A DNA stretch of 64,000 nucleotides, from assembly GCF_007970665.1 (NCBI RefSeq), contig NZ_CP042430.1, forward strand, positions 2,914,001 through 2,978,000, written 5' to 3'. Below are positions 37,682-47,218 of this stretch, in pieces. The position numbers and the translations under genes were made by a program. This DNA is from Baekduia soli. Its GTDB lineage: Bacteria; Actinomycetota; Thermoleophilia; Solirubrobacterales; Solirubrobacteraceae. Position 1 is the stretch's first letter. Each line of letters begins with the position of its first letter. Below the pieces are notes generated by a model that had not been told where the DNA came from, made no database searches, and saw only the letters and a list, made by a program, of their open reading frames with translations.

Positions 37682-38584
37682 GTGTTCAGGCCGACGACAG
37701 GAAGACCCACGAAGCCCATCACCGCGATCGATGATCCTCGTTACGTCAAGGCCATGAGCCACCCGGTACGGGTGCGGATCATGGCCATGTTGTCGGAGCG
37801 CAAGGCGAGCCCGAACGAGCTGTCGCAGTGGCTGGGCACCACGCTGGGGGCGACGGCCTACCACGTGCGCACGCTGCACAAGCTGGGGTTGATCGAGCTC
37901 GTCGACGAGACCCGCGTGCGCGGCGCCGTCGAGCACCACTACAAGGCCAGAGCCCGCCCGAAGGTCACCGAGGAGACCTGGTCCAGCGCGTCCCCGGTCG
38001 CCAAGCAGGCGGCCGTCGGCTCGGAGCTGAAGATGCTCGAGGACGTGGCCAACGCGTCGGCCGCCTCGGGTGGGTTCGACCGTGCCGACGCGGTCCTGGA
38101 GCGCCGCACCGCCCGCGTCGACGAGCGCGGCTTCAAGGCGCTGGCCGCCGAGGCCCACAAGTTCCTGGCGCGCGTGGAGAAGATCGAGGCCGAGGCCGAG
38201 CGCCGCCTGGCCAAGGCCGGTCACAACGGCGCGCTGGACGCCGGCGTCGTGCTGTTGTCCTATGAGTCGATCGCGCTCGGGGACCAGATCCCCGAGTCGA
38301 CGAAGAAGAGCACCCGCTCAAGCGCCCGCGCCGCCGCTGAGCACGCTTGGTCACAGGGCGGTCATGGTGACCGTGGGTCACTGCCGGCTCTCGACAAATC
38401 CCTTGGTAAGCGCCGCTGCCTCCTTTGCTGCCGGAAACACGTTTGGTCGGCCAGGAGGATGCTCCTTGGCGTTTGGCTCATATCCAGCCCTGTTCAGCGC
38501 AGAGCAGGACGGCTTGGGCGCGGTCCTGGACGCCGAGCTTGCGGTAGGTGTTGTGGAGATGAGTGCGAACAGTGCTGCTGCTGA
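37682..38584 (+). CDS. winged-helix regulator, C-terminus frameshifted
   Basis: GTG 37682 is the likely start; no clear ribosome site. The ArsR-like HTH (about 15-85) has YVKAMSHPVRVRIMAMLSER, NELSQWLGTTLGATAYHVRTLHKLGLIEL. A tail of about 110 residues follows (GGFDRADAVLERRTARVDERGFKAL, RVEKIEAEAERRLAKAG). The tail's DNA (38060-38342) is repeated at 46120-46403. A one-base loss in a C run (38313-38315) shifts the end, so the natural terminus PLKRPRRR seen in the other copy is replaced by an unrelated extension running to 38584 and overlapping the convergent gene. The extension is probably artefactual or decayed. Confidence 0.75.
   Translation: MFRPTTGRPTKPITAIDDPRYVKAMSHPVRVRIMAMLSERKASPNELSQWLGTTLGATAYHVRTLHKLGLIELVDETRVRGAVEHHYKARARPKVTEETWSSASPVAKQAAVGSELKMLEDVANASAASGGFDRADAVLERRTARVDERGFKALAAEAHKFLARVEKIEAEAERRLAKAGHNGALDAGVVLLSYESIALGDQIPESTKKSTRSSARAAAEHAWSQGGHGDRGSLPALDKSLGKRRCLLCCRKHVWSARRMLLGVWLISSPVQRRAGRLGRGPGRRACGRCCGDECEQCCC
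38060..38342 (+). repeat. 283-bp direct repeat, left copy
   Basis: Identical to 46120-46403 except for one missing C near 38315. It encodes the C-terminal tail of the winged-helix regulator. The two copies flank the 7.8-kb c-di-GMP cassette. Confidence 0.9.
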
Positions 38585-40532
38585 GGCTGAGCGCGTTCGC
38601 GATTTCGCCGTAGACCTTGCCGGTTGCCAGCTCTCGGACCACGGCAAGCTCTCTGGGGCTGAGGGGGCACTCGGATGTGATGATGCGCTGTTGGTCGCCG
38701 CTGCTCGGAGCGTCGCGTTCGTACATCAGCGTGCGGAGCTGACTGTGGCTCAGGCCGATTGTGGCCGCGGCCTGCTGCAGGGTGTGTGGCTCGAGGTCTT
38801 GGCCGTGGGCGTAGTGGGCGAGGAGGTCAGCGAGACGCACGATTCCGGCTGCGCCCGAGGCGGCGGTCTTGTGGTGGTTTTCAACGATCGAGGCCAAGCG
38901 GTTTGGCAGGCCCCACCGCCGGATGAGCACGCCGCCCACGGTGGCGTGGTCAAGGCCGAGTTCGTGACGTTCGGCCTGTGCCCGAGCGTCTGGCGTCTGG
39001 GCCTGTCCGTGCTGGGCCTGGGGGTAGCCGGGGTAGGCATCGGCGAGGAGCAGCTTGCCAACGTCGTGAAGGAGTGCAGCGACGAGCAGGTCGTCGTGGG
39101 CGGCCTCGGGGTCCAAGGTTCGGGCGATGCTGGCAGCGACGTGCTTGACCGAGACGGCGTGGAGGCGCATGCGCTCCGGAGGAGCGGGCCAGCCGGGAAG
39201 CTGTTCAAAGAAGTCGACGACGGAGATGCGTAACGCCAGCTGTTTGACACCGTCGGGCGAGATCATTGCGACCGCCTGCGGAATGTTGCTGATCGTGCTG
39301 CGTGGTCGCGCTTGTTGGTTGGCGACTCGCAACACGGCGATGGCCAGGGCCAGATCGGACTCGATGGCCGACACCAAGCGCCGTGTCGTCGGCCGGCCGC
39401 CTTCTAAGACCTCGATGAGACGATCGCGCGACTCGGTCAACGCTGGCATGCCCTCAAGCCGCTCAAACGCTGCTGGCATGCGGTGCCCAGGCCGCCCCCC
39501 AGGCGAGGTCGTTACAACGGCTTGCCCGCGGCTTCGCGGTGTCCTAGATCTGGCTGCTGTGGGCGTGATACCGCGCTCGGCGCAGTCTTGACGTAGAGCG
39601 CGGACGACGGCAGGATCGAAATGGGTTCCCGAGCCCGAGCTGATGATCGTCAGCGCTTGGCCTGGCGCCAGGGCGTTTCGGTAGGGCCTTTCGCTGGTCA
39701 AGGCCCGAAAGGTCTCGGCCACGGCGATGATCATGCTCTCCGTTGGAATGTCGGGCGATCCGATCCCGGCCGGGTAGCCCGAACCGTCTACGCGTTCGTG
39801 ATGCATCCGGACGATCGCGGCAACCTGCTGGAGGGTGGGCACGTTGGCCAGAGCCTCGGCTCCCCACTCGGGATGACGCTGCACCACCAATCGCTCCTGT
39901 GCGTCTAACGGTCCCCGTTTGTGCAAGATCCGGTCGGGCACGCCGATCTTGCCCACGTCGTGGAGCCGTGCGGCCGTGGCCAAGTGCTCGAGCTGGTGTG
40001 TATCGAGTCCCAATCGACGCCCCAACCGTTCAGTCAAGTCGACCATGAAACGGCCATCGATGGCCGCGTAGCCGTCGCGCAATTCAAGCAGCGAAGCCAG
40101 CGCTCCTACTGCGGTGTTTGCGCCCCGAGCGAGCCGCTCGCGCTCGTGGGCTGCCGCGCAGATCGTGCCGGCGAGATCGACCAGACCCGAGAGAACCTTG
40201 AAGTTGGGCTTCGTGGTGATGCCATCAAGCCAGATGACGCCCTGATCAAAGGTCAGGACCTTCTCCCTCTGGCTGCCAAAGCGCCCACTCTCGTGGGCCG
40301 ACACGCGGTCCAAGACCGTATCCAGCGCTTGCGGATCTGACACGAAACCATGCTCGGCCGCCAGCCGGCGCTGCCCATCACCGTCTTCAACGACCACCAC
40401 CGACCGGGCCGCGCCCACGACTAGCGCCGCGTGTCGCGCCAACACTTTCAACAGGGCATCCGACCCGCGGCCCTCCGACGCGGCCGGAAGCTCCACGGTG
40501 CTTGGGCCGGCCTTACTGGACGAGGCTTGCAT
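38478..40532 (-). CDS. GAF/HD-GYP/HDOD/LuxR four-domain fusion
   Basis: A 684-aa protein. A GAF-like sensor (about 25-165) is followed by HD-GYP (about 175-330: [43 protein letters not shown]). An HDOD domain (about 350-590) has AALLHDVGKLLLADAYPGYP, GVLIRRWGLPNRLASIVENHH and VRLADLLAHY. A LuxR helix-turn-helix (about 615-684) ends it: LSPRELAVVRELATGKVYGEIANALSLSSSTVRTHLHN. All HD-GYP catalytic residues are present. One protein may thus sense a ligand, hydrolyse c-di-GMP and bind DNA. The C-terminal half parallels the gene at 33918. Confidence 0.9.
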   Translation of the reverse strand: MQASSSKAGPSTVELPAASEGRGSDALLKVLARHAALVVGAARSVVVVEDGDGQRRLAAEHGFVSDPQALDTVLDRVSAHESGRFGSQREKVLTFDQGVIWLDGITTKPNFKVLSGLVDLAGTICAAAHERERLARGANTAVGALASLLELRDGYAAIDGRFMVDLTERLGRRLGLDTHQLEHLATAARLHDVGKIGVPDRILHKRGPLDAQERLVVQRHPEWGAEALANVPTLQQVAAIVRMHHERVDGSGYPAGIGSPDIPTESMIIAVAETFRALTSERPYRNALAPGQALTIISSGSGTHFDPAVVRALRQDCAERGITPTAARSRTPRSRGQAVVTTSPGGRPGHRMPAAFERLEGMPALTESRDRLIEVLEGGRPTTRRLVSAIESDLALAIAVLRVANQQARPRSTISNIPQAVAMISPDGVKQLALRISVVDFFEQLPGWPAPPERMRLHAVSVKHVAASIARTLDPEAAHDDLLVAALLHDVGKLLLADAYPGYPQAQHGQAQTPDARAQAERHELGLDHATVGGVLIRRWGLPNRLASIVENHHKTAASGAAGIVRLADLLAHYAHGQDLEPHTLQQAAATIGLSHSQLRTLMYERDAPSSGDQQRIITSECPLSPRELAVVRELATGKVYGEIANALSLSSSTVRTHLHNTYRKLGVQDRAQAVLLCAEQGWI

Positions 40533-40902
40533 GCGGCTACTCAGAGCGTTGCGTGTGGTCCACTGAACTGGTTCCCGATCGTGTTCGGGCTCTGCGCGTT
40601 CGCGTCAGGGACATGAGGGCGGTGTATCAGTGCTCCGGATGACCTGGCGGCGGCCATCCGCTTTGCAGAGTAATCACGACCAAAGTTCAATCTGGCCGTG
40701 CGCCGGCTAGTTGCTGGTCCGTCAGACGCAGGACCCAGCACGGCATCCAATTCGCCCTGCTACAGACATGATTCAGGACAGATGGGCTGGTGTGGTGCGT
40801 CCGTCGACAACGGCGGACAGATTCGCTTTAGCTTCACGCGGGCAATGTCGATAGCACGCAAAGTGGCTCGTATCGATCAGGAGTTCGGAGTAGAACGGAG
40901 CT

Positions 40903-42657
40903 GTGCCGGTGGGTTCGGGTCCTGTGGAAACGCGGTCTGACGGGCAATCGGCCAATCTTGTGGTGGGGTTGGTGGCGCTGGGGCTAGTGGCGGTCCTGGT
41001 CGTGCTGGGAGTTCAGCTTCATGCGACGCAGGCGGCGGCGCGAGATGACGCAAAGACCCGTTTCCGTTTGAGGGCCGAGGTCACCGCCGCGCTCACGCAG
41101 GCCGTGTTCTCCTCCGCCGCCGAATCGCCGGAGACGGCCAAGCGTTACGGCTCCGCGGTGGTCAGCGACCGGGCTCTAGATCGCGCCGTCAGGCAGGGCG
41201 GCCTGCGATATCAGGCGTTGCTGAATGATGAGGGACAGCTCATCGCCAGATCGCGCGCGGTGAGCGGCGCCTCACAAGCGGGGCTGCTGTCGCGCTCCCC
41301 ATCACTTCTTCGCGCCCTCCAAAGCTCCCCCTACGCGTTGTCAGACGTCGTGCACAGTGGGCCCGGCGGCACGCCCGTTATCGACTTCGCCGTAGCGCTG
41401 AAGACCCCCTATGGCCGGCGAGTGCTGGTAGGTGGCTTGGTTCCGGGCGCGATCGGCACCTTCGTGAGCGACTACTTGAGGCGCATCCCGGCCGCTGTCG
41501 GAAAGGCGTACGTCATCGACGGTCGCGGTACCGTCATCGGCACGTCTGATCCGCGGCCCGTCGTGCGCCAAGCCACACAGCCAGGCTTGCTGTCGTCCGC
41601 CCGCCATGGCCACCAAGGATCGTTTGGCCAGGACGGGTACTTCGTCGCTGTCCCGGTGGCCAGCAGGTGGCGTGTCGTGCTCACGGTCCCGGCGTCGCAG
41701 CTCTTCGGGTCGGTGTCGGGACTACGTAAGTGGGTGCCCTGGCTGATCTTCGCCGCCCTCGGCCTGGTCGGCCTGTGTTCGTTGCTCCTGTTGCGGCGAA
41801 TGCTTGCCGGGAGGGCCGCGCTCGCCCGAGCCAACAGCGAGCTCGCGGAGAGCAACGCCAAGCTGCAGGGCACCAACGCGTTGCTGCGCCATGCGGCTGA
41901 GCTGGCACGCTCAAACGAGGAACTTGAGAGATTCGCCTCGATCGCCTCCCATGACCTGCAAGAGCCACTCCGCAAGGTCCAGACCTTTGCGGCGCAGCTC
42001 AACGTGCGGGAGCGTGATCGCTTGTCGGAGCAGGGCCAGGACTTTCTTCGCCGAATGACGGCGGCAGCGGGGCGCATGCGGACGCTCATCGACGATTTGC
42101 TCATGTTCTCGCGCGTCTCGACCCAGGGCCGTCCGTTCGTCACGGTCGACCTCGCCGATGTGCTCGACGAGGTGCTCTTGGACGTCGATCACACGGGCGC
42201 GCAGATCATCACCGGGGATCTGCCCACCATCGACGCAGACCCTGTGCAGATGCGTCAGTTGCTGCAGAACCTCCTCGCCAACGCCTTGAAGTTTCGACGC
42301 GAGAACGTCGTCTGTGAGATTGCTATCGCCGCCCGAGTGGTCGACGGTGTCGCCGATCTGACGGTGACGGACAACGGCATCGGGTTTGATCCCAAGTACG
42401 CCGTACGCATCTTCCGCGCGTTTGAGCGGCTGCACGGCACCTCATCCTACGCGGGCACCGGGATCGGATTGGCTCTGTGCTACAAGATCGTCGAGCGCCA
42501 CCATGGCACGATCACCGCGGACAGTCGTCCCGGCTCCGGTTCGGTGTTCCGCGTCAGGTTGCCCGTCCAGCAGCACGTCAGCTCTGCACCCCAGACGCCG
42601 GCACCATCGGCGACGCCAGCAGAGATGAGCTTCGAAACCGTGCCACCACGTGTCTAG
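40903..42657 (+). CDS. membrane sensor histidine kinase (Cph1-like HisKA)
   Basis: A 584-aa protein. Transmembrane helix 1 (LVVGLVALGLVAVLVVLGV) and helix 2 near 275-295 (WLIFAALGLVGLCSLLLL) enclose a periplasmic dCache-like region (ALLNDEGQLIARSRAV, YVIDGRGTVIGTSDP). A coiled coil (ALARANSELAESNAKLQ) is followed by the HisKA H-box FASIASHDLQEPLRKVQTF, typical of phytochrome-type kinases that pair with Rcp1-like regulators. The HATPase has NLLANALKFR, DNGIGFDP and GTGIGLALCYKIVERHHG. It overlaps the next regulator gene by 8 bp. Confidence 0.92.
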   Translation: MPVGSGPVETRSDGQSANLVVGLVALGLVAVLVVLGVQLHATQAAARDDAKTRFRLRAEVTAALTQAVFSSAAESPETAKRYGSAVVSDRALDRAVRQGGLRYQALLNDEGQLIARSRAVSGASQAGLLSRSPSLLRALQSSPYALSDVVHSGPGGTPVIDFAVALKTPYGRRVLVGGLVPGAIGTFVSDYLRRIPAAVGKAYVIDGRGTVIGTSDPRPVVRQATQPGLLSSARHGHQGSFGQDGYFVAVPVASRWRVVLTVPASQLFGSVSGLRKWVPWLIFAALGLVGLCSLLLLRRMLAGRAALARANSELAESNAKLQGTNALLRHAAELARSNEELERFASIASHDLQEPLRKVQTFAAQLNVRERDRLSEQGQDFLRRMTAAAGRMRTLIDDLLMFSRVSTQGRPFVTVDLADVLDEVLLDVDHTGAQIITGDLPTIDADPVQMRQLLQNLLANALKFRRENVVCEIAIAARVVDGVADLTVTDNGIGFDPKYAVRIFRAFERLHGTSSYAGTGIGLALCYKIVERHHGTITADSRPGSGSVFRVRLPVQQHVSSAPQTPAPSATPAEMSFETVPPRV

Positions 42658-43123
42658 CGCGCGCGACCGCTTAGTCACCATCCTGATGGCAGACGACGAT
42701 GAGGACGACCGTCTCTTGACCGCCGACGCGCTCAAACGCTCACGACTACGCAACGAGATCCGCTTTGTGGTCGACGGCGAAGACCTGATGCATTACCTGC
42801 ACGGCGAGGGCATCTACGCCGCCGACGGCATCGAGGCGCCCAAGCCGGGCATCATCCTGCTCGATCTCAACATGCCCAAGAAAGACGGCCGCGAGGCGCT
42901 CGCCGAGATCAAGGCCGACCCGGTCCTACGCAGAATTCCCGTGGTGGTGCTTACGACCTCAAAGGCCGAGGAAGACATTTTCCGCAGCTACGACCTAGGC
43001 GTCAACTCCTTCATAACCAAGCCAGTGACCTTCGAAGGGCTTGCAGAAGTCATGCAGACCCTTGCTCACTACTGGTTTGACCTCGTCGAGCTTCCTCAGG
43101 ACGGCGAAAATGACATCACCTGA
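42650..43123 (+). CDS. Rcp1-like single-domain response regulator
   Basis: A 157-aa REC domain. The acidic pocket MADDDEDD, phosphoacceptor Asp in ILLDLNMPKKDG, Thr in VVVLTTSKAEEDI and Lys in NSFITKPVTF are all intact. The insertion HGEGIYAADGIEAPKPG is typical of Rcp1/phytochrome-partner regulators. It starts inside the kinase gene and overlaps the next gene by 14 bp, so phosphate flow from the kinase to this regulator is very likely. Confidence 0.92.
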   Translation: MSSARDRLVTILMADDDEDDRLLTADALKRSRLRNEIRFVVDGEDLMHYLHGEGIYAADGIEAPKPGIILLDLNMPKKDGREALAEIKADPVLRRIPVVVLTTSKAEEDIFRSYDLGVNSFITKPVTFEGLAEVMQTLAHYWFDLVELPQDGENDIT

Positions 43124-45236
43124 GGTGCTGCGTCTGCTGCTCGTCGAGGACGACGAGGACGACTACGTCATCACGCGCAGCCTGCTCGACACGCAACGCC
43201 GCGTACGCTTCGACATCGACTGGGCTCAGAGCTACGACGCGGCACTCAACGCGATCCGCGAGGACCGCCACGACCTCTACGTCGTGGACTACCGCCTGGG
43301 GCAGCTCACCGGCCTCGATCTAATCCGCGACGCGTGGGGAAGCGATCCCAAAGCGCCGGTCATCCTGCTCACCGGTCAGGACGATTACGAGGTCGACTTG
43401 CAGGCTACCCGACTCGGCGTCACCGATTACCTGGTTAAGGGCAGCATCGATACGCCCAGCCTAGAGCGCACGATCCGCTACGCGGTACGCCATCACCAGG
43501 CGATGCTGGACCTGCGCCGAAGCGAAGAGCGCTACGCCGTCGCTGTCCGTGCAACCAACGACGGCATCTGGGACTGGGACCTCGCCGCCGGCAGCATGCA
43601 TTTCTCGCCCCGCTGGCGAGCGTTACTGGGCTACAACGAAAATCTGATCTCAGATACGCCGGCCGCATGGTTCGATCTCGTTCATCCCGATGACATCGAC
43701 CGGCTGCACTGCGCGATCGACCACCACCTCGCCGGACGCAGCGCGCACTTCGAAAACGAACATCGCATCCTCCACGCAGACGGTCGGTGGCGCTGGGTCC
43801 TGAGCCGCGGACTGGCCACCTACCATCCCTCTGGCGAGGCGGTCCGCTTAACCGGGTCACTCTCGGACGTCACCGAACGCCACGACGCTCAACAACAGCT
43901 CGTCCATGACGCCCTGCACGACAGCCTCACCGGATTGCCCAATCGGATCCTGTTCATGGACCGCCTCGCGCACTGCCTGCGCCATCACGAGCGAGACCGC
44001 GATTCTCACTGCGCCGTACTGTTCATCGACATCGACCGGTTCAAGCTGGTCAACGACAGCCTGAGCCATGCTGCGGGCGACTGCGTCCTCATCGAGCTGG
44101 CCCGCCGTACCAAAGGTGTGCTTCGACCAGATGATACCGTCGGACGCCTAGGCGGTGACGAGTTTGTCATCCTTTTGAACCGGATCGAGAGACTTACTGA
44201 CGCCGAGGCCACAGCGAACCGCGTTCAGCGGTCCATTGCCGAGCCGATACACGCCGAAGGACGCGAACTCATCATCACGGCCAGCATCGGGATCTCCCAC
44301 AGCGGCGCGGAGATCACTGCCGGCGCCGACGAGTTGATTCGCAGCGCCGACATCGCGATGTATGACGCCAAGCGCAAGGGGGGCGCGCGCTGCGAGGTGT
44401 TTGATCCCAGCATGCGCCAGCGGCTGGTCAGTCGCGTTTCGCTGGAAGCGGAGTTACGCGAAGCGATCGACACGAGGCGCATGCGAGCCTTCTTTCAGCC
44501 CATCGTTGACCTCGGTACCGGCACCATCCGCGGGTTTGAGGCTTTGGCACGCTGGCCTGCTGGACCATCCGAGGTGTCACCGGCGCGGTTCATTCCGGTC
44601 GCCGAAGAGGCGGGCCTGATCGGCGCTCTGGGTCGTCTGATGCTGCATGATGCCTGTCGCACACTCGGCGACTGGCGCGGTCGAGGTGTGGTCGAACGCG
44701 ACACAACGGTCAGCGTCAATGTCTCACCTAGGCAGTTGACCGATCCCGCCTTAATTAATGAGGTGCGTTCTGCCCTGGCTGACAGCGGTTTGCCGGGGAG
44801 CAGCCTCGTCTTAGAGATCACAGAGAGCACCCTCATCGAGCGGCCCGAACAAATCAGGGATAAGCTGCACGAGCTGCTCGCCCTCGGGGTCCACATCCAT
44901 CTAGATGATTTTGGCACCGGCTATTCGTCCTTGACCGTGTTGCACCACTTCCCTGGCAACACACTCAAGATCGATCGAGCGTTCGTCGACACTCTCGCTA
45001 ACCGCGAGGAGAGCCAGGTCATCATTCGCTCAATCATCGGACTCGCCCACAACCTCGGATTGCGCGTCATCGCCGAGGGCATCGAGCACCCCGGCCAGAT
45101 CGAAGTCTTGACCACCCTGGGCTGCGAGTACGGCCAAGGCTATTACTATGGGCGACCGCTTCCCGCAGCCGATCTCGAATTACTTCTTGCTGACGGTGGC
45201 ACGCGCCATGTGCACAGTGTCGCCGTCCGGCGCTGA
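43110..45236 (+). CDS. REC-PAS-GGDEF-EAL bifunctional c-di-GMP enzyme
   Basis: ATG 43110 is chosen; 708 aa. REC (1-125) has pocket VEDDEDD, phosphoacceptor D60 and Lys in DYLVKGS. PAS (about 135-255) has RATNDGIWDWDLAAG. GGDEF (about 265-425) has the intact signature GRLGGDEFVILL, so cyclase activity is expected. EAL (about 440-690) has GFEALARW, TESTLIE, LDDFGTGYSSL and VIAEGIE, so hydrolysis is also expected. It is the output of the kinase-regulator operon: phosphorylation of REC probably sets the balance between making and degrading c-di-GMP. Confidence 0.95.
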   Translation: MTSPEVLRLLLVEDDEDDYVITRSLLDTQRRVRFDIDWAQSYDAALNAIREDRHDLYVVDYRLGQLTGLDLIRDAWGSDPKAPVILLTGQDDYEVDLQATRLGVTDYLVKGSIDTPSLERTIRYAVRHHQAMLDLRRSEERYAVAVRATNDGIWDWDLAAGSMHFSPRWRALLGYNENLISDTPAAWFDLVHPDDIDRLHCAIDHHLAGRSAHFENEHRILHADGRWRWVLSRGLATYHPSGEAVRLTGSLSDVTERHDAQQQLVHDALHDSLTGLPNRILFMDRLAHCLRHHERDRDSHCAVLFIDIDRFKLVNDSLSHAAGDCVLIELARRTKGVLRPDDTVGRLGGDEFVILLNRIERLTDAEATANRVQRSIAEPIHAEGRELIITASIGISHSGAEITAGADELIRSADIAMYDAKRKGGARCEVFDPSMRQRLVSRVSLEAELREAIDTRRMRAFFQPIVDLGTGTIRGFEALARWPAGPSEVSPARFIPVAEEAGLIGALGRLMLHDACRTLGDWRGRGVVERDTTVSVNVSPRQLTDPALINEVRSALADSGLPGSSLVLEITESTLIERPEQIRDKLHELLALGVHIHLDDFGTGYSSLTVLHHFPGNTLKIDRAFVDTLANREESQVIIRSIIGLAHNLGLRVIAEGIEHPGQIEVLTTLGCEYGQGYYYGRPLPAADLELLLADGGTRHVHSVAVRR

Positions 45237-45639
45237 TCGGCAGCGACTGACGACACGCTGGCCCAAGCCAGCCGCAGCTGCCATGGGGCGTCCAGTAGAT
45301 GTCAGGGCGCGGGCGTCAGGTGCGGCGGCGAAGACCCATGAGGCTGTGGGCCGACCTCGTCGAGCGTTCACCAGCCCTGAAGGCGCGCCGTGGGGATCGC
45401 ACCGTGCTGTGACGGCGAAGTGGGCGCCCAAGGATGCATTGCGCCTGGACGGCGGCGGACCCGCCAAGCGGCCCCGCCGTCTGTTGGCGACCCGGGAGCC
45501 CGGGCACATTGCCGGTTGGCGGGGCCGACACGGCGACAACAAGGCAATGATGCTGCAGCGCGAGACATCTCCCTTGGGCGATCCATGACTGGCAAATCAC
45601 CGCACGCGGTCTCCGCCAGTCCTAGCGTCACACGCGGGC
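45237..45639. other. intergenic, no gene seen
   Basis: Both strands carry only Arg/Pro/Ala-rich frames. Nothing supportable. Confidence 0.5.
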
Positions 45640-45981
45640 CTACACAGTCGACTGCTGGTGGAACGCTTCGTTGTGAGAGTAAAGCCGTTCTAGCTTCCCC
45701 GGCGCCAGGACGGCGTAGGTCTGAACGCCTGTCCGAGCGCGACGGGAGACGATGAATAGCTGCTGAGCTGAACTCAGATACCCGGTGACACGGGAGGCAT
45801 GTTCGTCGCATGGTGCCGCTGCCGCGTAGATCACCGGAGACACATGGACTGTCCCGTCACCCTCAACGATCACGACGACGAACATCGGAACGTTGGTGTC
45901 GGTCTCGAGTTCGGATCGCACCGCGTCGATCAGGCGGCTGTACCCTAAGGTCGGAAGTGCATTCGGCATGTGTCTCAGCAC
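45640..45981 (-). CDS. hypothetical protein, 113 aa
   Basis: Natural composition with alternating strands (NVPMFVVVIVEGDGTVHVSPVIYAAAAP, VTGYLSSAQQLFIVSRRARTG) and an N-terminal helix (GYSRLIDAVRSELETD). The start may be ATG 45981 or 45969. The family is not recognised. It is divergent from the chimeric repeat gene at 46027. Confidence 0.5.
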   Translation of the reverse strand: MLRHMPNALPTLGYSRLIDAVRSELETDTNVPMFVVVIVEGDGTVHVSPVIYAAAAPCDEHASRVTGYLSSAQQLFIVSRRARTGVQTYAVLAPGKLERLYSHNEAFHQQSTV

Positions 45982-46026
45982 AATCGACCCTACCCATCGC
46001 GTTTCCTAAGCGAGCATGGAGACCGT

Positions 46027-46401
46027 ATGACGTTCGTTGACATCACGTCTGCGTCAGGACGCCGGCAAAGGGCAGCACGGCCGCACGTGGCGCGGAAGGA
46101 CCCTATCGGGGCGGTCGCAGCCGCCTCGGGTGGGTTCGACCGTGCCGACGCGGTCCTGGAGCGCCGCACCGCCCGCGTCGACGAGCGCGGCTTCAAGGCG
46201 CTGGCCGCCGAGGCCCACAAGTTCCTGGCGCGCGTGGAGAAGATCGAGGCCGAGGCCGAGCGCCGCCTGGCCAAGGCCGGTCACAACGGCGCGCTGGACG
46301 CCGGCGTCGTGCTGTTGTCCTATGAGTCGATCGCGCTCGGGGACCAGATCCCCGAGTCGACGAAGAAGAGCACCCCGCTCAAGCGCCCGCGCCGCCGCTG
46401 A
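46027..46401 (+). pseudogene. regulator tail duplicate lacking the HTH domain
   Basis: A new 35-residue leader (FVDITSASGRRQRAARP) is joined in frame to the duplicated C-terminal tail of the regulator at 37682, starting at AASGGFDRAD. This copy keeps the likely original terminus PLKRPRRR and stop. Without the winged helix it cannot bind DNA as the parent would. It could be a dominant-negative partner if the tail dimerises (it is rich in Glu/Ala/Arg heptads), or merely a remnant of duplication. Confidence 0.65.
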
Positions 46402-46403
46402 GC
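46120..46403 (+). repeat. 283-bp direct repeat, right copy
   Basis: Same orientation and sequence as 38060-38342, with one extra C (46373-46376 run) that keeps the frame intact. Confidence 0.9.
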
Positions 46404-46505
46404 GCCGCGCGCGGTCACAGATGTGAGCGTCGTTGCAGCAAGCCGTCTCGGGTCATCAACGCACTATGGTTTGTGTGCTGAGGTTCATCGAATGCGAGGG
46501 GCTGT

Positions 46506-46949
46506 ATGTCTGTTGTTGATGACGCGGTGAAGATGTTGAAGGGTCGTCTGGCCGAGATCGAGAAGACGATCGGACCGCTGGTCGCCGAGGCCGAAGGGCT
46601 GCGCGACGCGATCGCACGCATTGACGGCAACGGCGGCACCGCGACGCCGACGGCGCCGCGGGGGCGTCGTGGGGCCGGCGGCGCCGGTCCGTCGAAGCGC
46701 CGCGTGTCGACTCGGCGGACACCGAGCGGCCGGGCGCCTCGGGGCGCGAATCGTGAGGCGATCCTGAAGGCCATCGCGGGCGAGTCCAAGACGGCCGGCC
46801 AGGTGGCGACGGAGACGGGCATCGGTCGCGGCACCGTGGCCTCCACGTTGACCAAGCTCGTCAACGACGGCCGGGCCACGAAGGCCAGCCGGGGGTACCA
46901 GGCCTCCTCAGCACGGGAGGCCGCGGGCGGCCCGCGCGTTGCGCGCTGA
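46506..46949 (+). CDS. coiled-coil and winged-helix DNA-binding protein
   Basis: A 147-aa protein. N-terminal coiled coil (VKMLKGRLAEIEKTIGPLVAEAEGLRDAI), basic low-complexity linker (residues about 45-85, Arg/Gly/Pro-rich), then a winged helix (REAILKAIAGESKTAGQVATETGIGRGTVASTLTKLVNDGRATKA). It is likely a dimeric nucleoid- or promoter-binding regulator. The target is unknown. The AT-rich stretch ahead (ATGGTTTGTGTGC) may hold its promoter. Confidence 0.7.
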   Translation: MSVVDDAVKMLKGRLAEIEKTIGPLVAEAEGLRDAIARIDGNGGTATPTAPRGRRGAGGAGPSKRRVSTRRTPSGRAPRGANREAILKAIAGESKTAGQVATETGIGRGTVASTLTKLVNDGRATKASRGYQASSAREAAGGPRVAR

Positions 46950-47218
46950 TCCCTGCCGGGCCATGCGCCCCCCAAGCCAGCTCAACGCAGCAGGAGTCTG
47001 CCGCGACAGCCCGGGGGTGGGCGTGCCTGGGTACCTAGCGACAGTTCACGCAGCGCGCCCTCTGATCGACGTTTCTAGCAGTGGGTCGCTGATCACGGCA
47101 AGGGCGATGCGGTGGCCGTCTCCCCTCACCTTTGCCGAGGCCGGCCCGCGAGCCCGGGCGGGGTGATGCGTGCACGGGTCGGTGCACCGCGCGTCTGCGC
47201 GGCGCACCCTCCCGGTCG

